A stretch of 36,589 nt of DNA from assembly GCA_031257795.1 (NCBI GenBank), contig JAIRNW010000041.1, positions 1 to 36,589 on the forward strand, written 5' to 3'. This DNA is from Holosporales bacterium (lineage in GTDB: Bacteria > Pseudomonadota > Alphaproteobacteria > BNTO01). Position 1 is the stretch's first letter; every line of letters starts with the position of its first letter. The notes under the pieces are model-generated. The model worked only from the letters and a program-made list of their open reading frames with translations, was not told where the DNA came from and searched no databases. A program made the translations under genes and the position numbers. Of the stretch, positions 29,807 through 36,589 are shown in pieces.

Positions 29807-30412
29807 TTAAATGGACTTCAAAACGTAATGATTCGGATAACGCTCGCGCACAAACTCGCTAATAGCGAGGATAACCCGATCCACGGTTGTGCTGGCGGCT
29901 TCGTCGAAAGTTTGTAATTGTATGTCTGATCTCCTATACACAGGGTAACATTGTTCTATCAGTTTTTCCAGGACCTCCTTCTGGTTGCCTCCCCGGATTA
30001 GCGGTCTGTCATTGCGCCTGGACACCCTCGCTACCAGCATTTCAAGGTCCGCATTCAGCCACACCGTTATCGCCTTTTCTTTGAGTAGCTGCTGCGTCTC
30101 CTCATCGATGATAGAGGAGCCGCCTGTTGCCAGGACGTGTGGGGGTTGGTTCAGAAGACGCGCGATGACGCTTCTTTCGCCGCGTCTGAGGGCCTCTTCT
30201 CCAAAAACGGAGTAAATCTCTTTCATCGAGCAACCAGCTGCTGTTTCAACTTCTTGATCGGAGTCGTAGAAGAGCATTTCTAGGCGTTTGGCCAAACGTC
30301 TGCCAATGCTGGTTTTCCCGCATCCCATTAACCCAACTAAAGCTATTGTTTTCGGAGGCATGAAGCTTATTGTTGGGGTTAATTTCCTCGGCTTGTAAAA
30401 ATCAGATGCCAT
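29807..30412 (-). CDS. aroK: Shikimate kinase
   Basis: IALVGLMGCGKTSIGRRLAKRLEMLFYDSDQEVE, LATGGSSIIDEE, WLNADLEMLVARVSRRNDRPLI. Confidence 0.92.
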   Translation of the reverse strand: MASDFYKPRKLTPTISFMPPKTIALVGLMGCGKTSIGRRLAKRLEMLFYDSDQEVETAAGCSMKEIYSVFGEEALRRGERSVIARLLNQPPHVLATGGSSIIDEETQQLLKEKAITVWLNADLEMLVARVSRRNDRPLIRGGNQKEVLEKLIEQCYPVYRRSDIQLQTFDEAASTTVDRVILAISEFVRERYPNHYVLKSI

Positions 30413-30701
30413 AATCCAATATTCTCCGGTTCAAGTACTCATAAAGAGACAAAACGACCACCATAAACTATGGAAAAACTAAAGCGGAACACCACAACGC
30501 CAGCGCCGCCAAGTACATTATACATATAAACTATATCTCTTTTCAATTTTTTATAAACAATATAAATAAAAAAGATGTTATTTCCCACTTGCAGACGCGA
30601 GCGATGAGGGGTAATGTTGGGGTTGAGGCTTTGGGGTTTTGAGATTATACTTCATCACAAAGGGCTTTGAGGCGCAGACAAGTGGTGTGTGTTTGTTTTT
30701 T

Positions 30702-30774
<73 letters not shown>

Positions 30775-30947
30775 TTTTTGTCCTTTTTTCTGAGAACCGT
30801 GTGGTCGCCGCACTTGTGCCTAAGTCTCTGATTCCGGCAGTGGCTTGATTCAATATGTGTTTCTGAAAAAGCTAAGTACAGCAGATCTGTTTATTGTTAG
30901 ATAAAAGTCAGGGCCATTTAGTTCTTACACAAATGCAGCAAAATTTC

Positions 30948-31083
30948 TAAGAACCCATTGACATAAGATTTAAATTGAGTGTTTTCAGGAGAAACGGAGC
31001 GCAGAAGCGGAAAACGTACATGAGTTTCGAACCGGATTCGACGCAGAAAAGACCAATTTAAATCATTATGTCAACGGGTTCTA
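30948..31083 (+). repeat. Palindromic element R15 (arm type C, short core)
   Basis: Arms TAAGAACCCATTGACATAAGATTTAAATTG / CAATTTAAATCATTATGTCAACGGGTTCTAA around GGAGAAACGGAGCGCAGAAGCGG..GTACATGAGTTTCGAACCGGA. Confidence 0.88.
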
Positions 31084-31290
31084 ACGCAGCCATGTACAGC
31101 GCTTTTCTGATGCTTTTGTTTCCTTTTCGGGATATGTGTGCTTTGCCACGAACAGGTGTTCCAGACGTGCATTGCGATGGCGTAACTCCGGTAAATGCGG
31201 CAAATGCTGGTTTGCAGGAACCAACATTTTCTATTGCACCGCGTTTGCTTACCGGTGTAGTATACAGCCTGGAGTAGTTTAATACAATGA

Positions 31291-33903
31291 ATGACAGTTA
31301 TGCAAATTAGATCAATCACGTGTATACCCAGTCACCAAAAGAATTGCGAGCAGGAGACATATAATATAGGCGAAGAGCTATACTCTACGCACTGCTCGAG
31401 CCGAGCAATCTCGAGCTCCCGGCAAAGTCGCAAACTTTGCTGTGGTACCGTTCGACGAACTCGCAATCTTTCGGTGACGGTGGATAGCGGCAAAAAAAAT
31501 GTAGGAAAAAACTACGACAGGCGGGTACAGTGCGAGACGAACTCATCAAGCTATGTATCAGAGACGCACCGACGTAAGCGTTTCATTCCTGGTTTCAGCT
31601 GTTTAATTTCGATGATCCTTGTTGCAATGAGCAGTAGTTCATCATGGAGTGCACGTCGCCTTGCCCAAGCCCCTGCACATCCAGCGCCTGTTACAACGCT
31701 GGCTGCCCTGTACTCTCAGCTGCAAGAGGCTATGCAACAAGGTCTTACGAATTGGACGCCTGAGTTGGAACAGATGATACGAGTGGCTTTATCACAAGAT
31801 AATGGTTCAATTCCGCCTGATGCGAGACGTCTAATGCAAAGGGTTTTACAAGTAGGTGTGCCTGCAGATAGCGCCCCTTTGGTTGCTATGCTTGCAGTTG
31901 CAATTGATGTTAACTACAATTTTGGTAGATTGTCGCATCTAGCAGCTCAATACTTAGACATACAAAAGGGAAAGAAAGTAGACAAAAAAAACAAGGAATA
32001 TTCTGTCGCTAGTTTCATAGTAGATAAAGAGGCCCCGCAACATATTGTGGGTATGATGCGGCTGGTTATAAGCACCCCTGAATTGGCTGAAATGCTGACA
32101 AGTACTGCCGACAGTTTTAATGAGACAATCTATTTTAAATTTGATCCGCATCGAGCACTTGTTATTGCTATAATGGAGCACAGAGTAAGTACGTTGTTCC
32201 TGGAATGCGCCGCTATTCTGTCGTCACGGTGCAAAGAACTAGATTTGGCGCAAAAATTCATAGATATGGCAACCCAACGTGGAGTTAGCTCACGAAATCA
32301 TCTAGAGATATTGAGTCCATATTGTCCTGAAGCAAAAATATTATTGGCTGGCCCTAGCGAACTAGCGCTAGTGCAGACGCAGTATAGAAACGCGTTGGAT
32401 AAAGACGTCGGATTTAACACCATCCCACATGTCCCATGCCTGAGCAGTATGCTTCGCACAGCTCAACTAAATCGATTCTTTGTTCCGGGGGAATCGTCGC
32501 TACTGCTACGGGAAGGAGCTCAAGAAGCCGGGATAGTATATCCTAGTGGCATTGCGCAGCAGCTATGTTTTGAGACGTCTGCCTGGTGGTTGTCGCAACA
32601 AAATGATCCTGCACTACAAGAGTTTGCGTTGAGGTTGATGCTTGTTGGTGCGCCACACTCCACGAGGCTAAGACGTGAACATGCTTTGCTACTCTTGACA
32701 CTTGGAAGGCCCTCCGAGATCTCCCCAGAAGCACTTGAATGGTTGTTTTATCAAGCACAAGAAGGTGATGTCTTATCGCTTGACGTATTGGCAGAATTTG
32801 CATTCGTAACGCACCACACAATTTCGTGTGATATTGCTACGCGTTTTCGTGAGGTCATTAGCCGGCATAAGGTCATCTGTCCCCCTAAAATACTAATAGT
32901 CGCCGGGCATTGTTTCGGATGCGGACGTTTGGAGATCAGAAACCTCCCCTTCGCTATAGAGTGTTTGTGTCTAGCCTGGTCAAAATCGCCTTCTGTGATG
33001 GTAGGATTGTCTCTTGCAGAGCTGTCGATCACAAATGGCGACCGTTCAGGATTGGACATTGTAACACGTTACGCAGACGAAAGAGATCCTACGGCACAAT
33101 CCATGCTTGGATCGCTTTACTTTTATGGGGATCAACGCATACAGTTTCTCTCCAATCCACCAGAAGCATTTCGTCTGTTAAGTGAATCTGCGGAGCAAGG
33201 AGATAAGGAGGCAGTGCTCCTTTTAGGGCTGAGTCTCGCTTTTGGTTACGGAACGAGTGTTGACATAACATCCGCGATAAATCGTCTTCAACAATTAACA
33301 GTGGATATGACTGAACCTGAACAGCCAGATATGTCTCAAAGCGAAATCGAAGCAATAACTGAAACTTCTGATCCAGAATCTCTGCTAAGATATGGTGTAA
33401 TGCTTCGAAGACAAGGGGATACGCGTGCATTACAATTCATTGTGCAGAGTGTGTCACGAGGATGCCCAGACGCTATTGTGATTATCTCGGACTTTCTCCT
33501 AATGGGCGTTGAACAATGGATGGCGGGAGGATGTCCAGACTTTTCACGAGATGGAAACACAATACTTAGCAATCTTGGTAACGACCACGACCAACCATTA
33601 GAATATGAACAATTAATGCGCTACCTCGCTCAAGTTGGTAGTTCGTTCCGTACAGAAACACCACCAGCGAATGTTGTCTCGATCGCGTTATATTTGTACT
33701 TTTACGCGGCTTGTCAACACAAATTGACCGCAATAAAACGAATAATCGCATTTTTACGGATTATTCAGGCTCCTGCTCCTCCTGGGGGATACAGTAGCAA
33801 TAGGGCAGAGGCGATGTTCCACAGCGTTATAGAGCGTATCGGGCGAGATGGAACCCGCTCGCGCTTCCTGTCTATGGTGAGTGCGTCTCTAAGACCCCGT
33901 TGA
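31291..33903 (+). CDS. Sel1-like-repeat protein, probably secreted, with repeat-derived 5' region
   Basis: C-terminal Sel1-like units DPTAQSMLGSLYFYGD..NPPEAFRLLSESAEQGDKEAVLLLGLSLAFGYGTSVDITSAINRL. Signal-peptide-like RRKRFIPGFSCLISMILVAMSSSSSWSA. The first ~65 codons are element R16; the true start may be GTG 31474/31480 or ATG 31612. Confidence 0.7.
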   Translation: MTVMQIRSITCIPSHQKNCEQETYNIGEELYSTHCSSRAISSSRQSRKLCCGTVRRTRNLSVTVDSGKKNVGKNYDRRVQCETNSSSYVSETHRRKRFIPGFSCLISMILVAMSSSSSWSARRLAQAPAHPAPVTTLAALYSQLQEAMQQGLTNWTPELEQMIRVALSQDNGSIPPDARRLMQRVLQVGVPADSAPLVAMLAVAIDVNYNFGRLSHLAAQYLDIQKGKKVDKKNKEYSVASFIVDKEAPQHIVGMMRLVISTPELAEMLTSTADSFNETIYFKFDPHRALVIAIMEHRVSTLFLECAAILSSRCKELDLAQKFIDMATQRGVSSRNHLEILSPYCPEAKILLAGPSELALVQTQYRNALDKDVGFNTIPHVPCLSSMLRTAQLNRFFVPGESSLLLREGAQEAGIVYPSGIAQQLCFETSAWWLSQQNDPALQEFALRLMLVGAPHSTRLRREHALLLLTLGRPSEISPEALEWLFYQAQEGDVLSLDVLAEFAFVTHHTISCDIATRFREVISRHKVICPPKILIVAGHCFGCGRLEIRNLPFAIECLCLAWSKSPSVMVGLSLAELSITNGDRSGLDIVTRYADERDPTAQSMLGSLYFYGDQRIQFLSNPPEAFRLLSESAEQGDKEAVLLLGLSLAFGYGTSVDITSAINRLQQLTVDMTEPEQPDMSQSEIEAITETSDPESLLRYGVMLRRQGDTRALQFIVQSVSRGCPDAIVIISDFLLMGVEQWMAGGCPDFSRDGNTILSNLGNDHDQPLEYEQLMRYLAQVGSSFRTETPPANVVSIALYLYFYAACQHKLTAIKRIIAFLRIIQAPAPPGGYSSNRAEAMFHSVIERIGRDGTRSRFLSMVSASLRPR
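31322..31486 (+). repeat. Palindromic element R16 (arm type B, long core) read in frame in the Sel1-like ORF
   Basis: Arms GTATACCCAGTCACCAAAAGAATTGCGAG / CTCGCAATCTTTCGGTGACGGTGGATA. Core includes GAGCTCCCGGCAAAGTCGCAAACTTTGCTGTGGTACCGTTCGACGAAC. Confidence 0.82.
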
Positions 33904-34068
33904 CATAAGATTTAAATTGAGGATTTTTCAGGAGCCTCGAAGCGCAGAAGCGCAGCGTACTTATGGTACGTGAGCATTCGAGCGGTACCGGGCTCCCTGC
34001 AAAGTCGCAGACTTTGCTGTGGCGTCGACTCGACGAACTCCCAAATTTTTTATGGCTGGATCACAAGT
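33895..34068 (+). repeat. Palindromic element R17, chimeric (type C left arm, type B' right arm, long core)
   Basis: Left CCCCGTTGACATAAGATTTAAATTGAGG, right GAACTCCCAAATTTTTTATGGCTGGATCA. Complete core GGAGCCTCGAAGCGCAGAAGCGCAGCGTACTTATGGTACGTGAGCATTCGAGCGGTACCGGGCTCCCTGCAAAGTCGCAGACTTTGCTGTGGCGTCGACTCGACGAACTC. Confidence 0.8.
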
Positions 34069-36301
34069 CGTGCGCGGTTCTTGCCTCACCAGCAACCAAC
34101 CTCTGCTGCAAGCAAGTGTTCCTATTCATCACGCAATTGTTTTTCACGGCCCTTCCCATTGCCTGTTTGCTCCCGATCACCACAACCAACTTCCTACCGC
34201 GGGTTATCCCAGTGTATATCAAATTCCTCTGCAGCATAATATGGTGCGCAAGCGTCAACGGAATGATGACTGCCGGAAATTCAGAGCCCTGGCTCTTATG
34301 TATGGAAATCGCATAAGACAACACAAGCTCATCCAGATCATGATAGTCATAACGAACATTACTTCCGTCTATATTAATGATTACCTCTTGTTCCTCCAGG
34401 TCTATCCCTTTTATGACGCCGATATCTCCATTGAAAACGCCTTTGTCGTAGTTGTTCTTGATTTGCATAACCTTATCCCCCACACGAAACCTCTTCCCTC
34501 CTCGCTGAATCTCGCTCCCATTCGGGTTCAACGTCTGTTGCAGCAATTCATTGAGGTTCCCCGTTCCAACAAGCCCTTTGTGCATCGGCGTCAAGACCTG
34601 AATGTCGTTGATCCGATCGTACGCAAACTTCTCAGGAATGCGCTTCGCAATCAGATACACAATCTTGCGGCACATCGCATTTTGATCTTCCTCTGGCATA
34701 AAGAAAAAGTCCGTCCCCTCAGAGTTCTCCAGGTTTGGAGTGATTCCATTAACTATATTGTGCGCATTAACGATGATTGCGGACTTCCTGGCTTGCCGAA
34801 AAATTTCATTCAACTCTACAACCTTAACAACTCCGGCCTTTATTATATCAGCCAGCACGTTCCCCGGCCCAACTGACGGCAGCTGGTGCGTATCACCAAC
34901 AATTATCAACGTGGCGTGCAGTGGGATCGCCGCCAGCAGCGAATGCATCAGAAGCGTATCAACCATGGACGCTTCGTCGAGTATCAAAAAATCGCAATCA
35001 AGCGGATTCTTTTCACAGCGCACAAACTCCGCCCCAACGGAACTACACTCCAGCAGACGGTGGATCGTTCTTGCGGGGCGCCCCGTCGCCTCTGCCATTC
35101 GCTTGGCGGCGCGCCCGGTTGGGGCGGTGAGGTGGATTTTGTCGGTTGAGCAAGACAGGATATTCAAGATCGCGCGGATAATCGTTGTCTTTCCAGTTCC
35201 TGGGCTCCCAGTGATCACGAGGACTTTCTGCTCTAAAGCCGCCTCAACAGCCTCAATCTGCTTGGCGGCCAGCTCTATCGCTAGCTTTTGCTGAACCCAA
35301 TCGATCGGCGACTCGTGTCCCTCCCCGGCCTTCTCCCTCCATTTCTCCAATAAAAACCCGCTTTGCCGTTCAGCGCTACAGAGAGCGCGGATTTTCTCGG
35401 CGATTTGCAACTCAGCGATATAGTAGTTTTTCAGAAAAGCTGCCAGAATTTTGCAGCCATTTACGTGGATTGACTCAATCACTATTTTCTTCATCCGCAC
35501 AAGCCGCCCGAGCGCATCGTGCAAGACGTCGACGTTAATGTTCAGCATTTCTTTGCCCTTTTGAATCAGCTCTTCAACGGGATAAAAAGTGTGCCCCTCA
35601 ACTGTGATTTCTTGTAGAGCGAACAAAAGGCCGGCCTCCGCTCGCATCACGGATTCCGCGTCTATTCCGATCTGCTTGGCGATTTTATCCGCCGTTACAA
35701 ACCCTATGCCCCAAATGTCATAAGAGAGCCTGTACGGGTTGTTTTGAACCACGGCAATCGAGTTATTCCCGTATTTCTTGTAGATTTTGGCCGCAAAGGT
35801 CGTGCTGACCCCGTGGTCCTGCAAAAAAATCATGATCGACCGTATTTCCTTTTGCTCGTGCCAGGCTTCCTCGATCAGGCGCACCCTGTGTTCCCCAAGG
35901 CCTGGAATCTTCAAGAGGGAATCCGCGGATTCGTCTATGACGTCCAGTGTTTTCTCTCCGAACTCGCGCACTATCTTGCGCGCGATATGCGGCCCTATTC
36001 CTTTGATGAGGCCGGAGCCGAGGTATTTCTCGATGCCGCGAGAGGACGACGGAACGGGGCACAAGCACGACGAGACCTTGAATTGCTTGCCAAACTTGGG
36101 GTGCTCGGTCCACTCGCCCTTCAGCTCAAGCATGCTACCCGGGGAGGCTTGGATATTGCCAACTATCGTGACTGGGCCGTTGATGCCGTGGACCTTTACT
36201 TTTGCGATAGTGTAGCTGTTTGCCTCGTTGGTAAAAGTGATCCTCTCCAAAATCCCCCTTAGCGTCTCTGATTTTGTTTCATTACTAACATTATCTGCCA
36301 T
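34061..36301 (-). CDS. recD2: RecD2-type ATP-dependent DNA helicase
   Basis: Walker A VLVITGSPGTGKTTIIRAIL, TAPTGRAAKRMAEATGR, LDEASMVDTLL, VGDTHQLPSVGPGNVL, SIHKSQGSEFPAVIIPL, TGITRGRKLVVVIG, and N-terminal RecD2-like HhH region. ATG 36301 (MADNVSNETKSETLRGILERITF) is preferred over the upstream start at 36484. Confidence 0.93.
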   Translation of the reverse strand: MADNVSNETKSETLRGILERITFTNEANSYTIAKVKVHGINGPVTIVGNIQASPGSMLELKGEWTEHPKFGKQFKVSSCLCPVPSSSRGIEKYLGSGLIKGIGPHIARKIVREFGEKTLDVIDESADSLLKIPGLGEHRVRLIEEAWHEQKEIRSIMIFLQDHGVSTTFAAKIYKKYGNNSIAVVQNNPYRLSYDIWGIGFVTADKIAKQIGIDAESVMRAEAGLLFALQEITVEGHTFYPVEELIQKGKEMLNINVDVLHDALGRLVRMKKIVIESIHVNGCKILAAFLKNYYIAELQIAEKIRALCSAERQSGFLLEKWREKAGEGHESPIDWVQQKLAIELAAKQIEAVEAALEQKVLVITGSPGTGKTTIIRAILNILSCSTDKIHLTAPTGRAAKRMAEATGRPARTIHRLLECSSVGAEFVRCEKNPLDCDFLILDEASMVDTLLMHSLLAAIPLHATLIIVGDTHQLPSVGPGNVLADIIKAGVVKVVELNEIFRQARKSAIIVNAHNIVNGITPNLENSEGTDFFFMPEEDQNAMCRKIVYLIAKRIPEKFAYDRINDIQVLTPMHKGLVGTGNLNELLQQTLNPNGSEIQRGGKRFRVGDKVMQIKNNYDKGVFNGDIGVIKGIDLEEQEVIINIDGSNVRYDYHDLDELVLSYAISIHKSQGSEFPAVIIPLTLAHHIMLQRNLIYTGITRGRKLVVVIGSKQAMGRAVKNNCVMNRNTCLQQRLVAGEARTAHDL

Positions 36302-36359
36302 GCTCAAATATTGGTCAGAATTGCGTTCCGCCTGTATTGTATCACGGTTTATATACTCA

Positions 36360-36516
36360 ACCACCGAAAGTTTGAGGGCTATCCAGACACCAAAGGAATT
36401 GCGAGCAGGAAACGTCGCACGCGGTGAAGCTAACGCATCTGTTTCTTTTGTACAAGTTATTTGGCAGCACAGCTCAACACCCAACGCATCTCAAGAACTC
36501 CCACAATTGGTGTACA
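36360..36516 (+). repeat. Degenerate palindromic element R18 upstream of recD2
   Basis: CAACCACCGAAAGTTTGAGGG and CCAGACACCAAAGGAATTGCGAGCAGGAAACGTCGCACGCGG resemble type B arms plus core start. A possible decayed right end is AACTCCCACAATTGGTGTAC. Confidence 0.4.
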
Positions 36517-36589
36517 AAACAAGTCCCAACAAATATACCGTTCATTGCTCTCAATCCTCGCTGAAGTAAAGATTTTTTAGACCTTCGTT

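Noticed and set aside
30530-30590. AT-rich tract between aroK and tRNA-Thr as replication or regulatory site
   Set aside because: No DnaA boxes, iterons or clear promoter pair seen; treated as an ordinary intergenic AT-rich stretch.
30954-31060. TTGACA in type C arms as a -35 promoter box
   Set aside because: No convincing -10 box at 16-18 bp in R15 or R17. The motif is part of the arm sequence and is not conserved in R2, R3 or R14.
36302-36484. Upstream N-terminal extension of recD2 (start at 36484)
   Set aside because: The extra 61 aa derive from the degenerate repeat R18 and do not look like RecD2. MADNVSNETKSETLRG at 36301 is a better start.

Overview
The window is a ribosomal-protein superoperon of an alphaproteobacterium. 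Protein similarity and the ankyrin and Sel1-like proteins suggest an intracellular, Rickettsiales- or Holosporales-like lineage; this placement is inference. Gene order on + is ankyrin protein, rpsL-rpsG-fusA-tuf (str), rpsJ-rplC-rplD-rplW-rplB-rpsS-rplV-rpsC-rplP-rpmC-rpsQ (S10), rplN-rplX-rplE-rpsN-rpsH-rplF-rplR-rpsE-rpmD-rplO-secY-adk (spc), rpsM-rpsK-rpoA-rplQ (alpha), accB, infC, secG, pyrG, pgsA. On - lie aroK-serS-secreted orphan. A tRNA-Thr(CGU), a Sel1-like secreted protein (+) and recD2 (-) follow. The most striking signal is a family of about 18 long imperfect palindromes (about 100-190 bp) in the intergenic gaps, including gaps inside the normally compact ribosomal operons. They share a conserved core (roughly GGAGACACGGAGCGCAG..GTACTTATGGTACGTGAGCATTCGAG, with or without an added GGGCTCCCGGCAAAGTCGCAGACTTTGTTGTGGCGTCGACTCGACGAAC module). 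The core is flanked by interchangeable terminal inverted arms of at least four sequence types. The arms show compensatory changes, chimeric combinations, solo-arm remnants, and ends that coincide with gene stop codons. Other observations: infC appears to start at a non-canonical AUA codon, RpsC carries an RG-rich extension of about 225 aa, RpsE and SecG carry acidic tails, the 3' end of rpsK is tandemly duplicated, and a repeat is read in frame into the 5' end of the Sel1-like ORF. All alignments were made by eye; no database searches were run.
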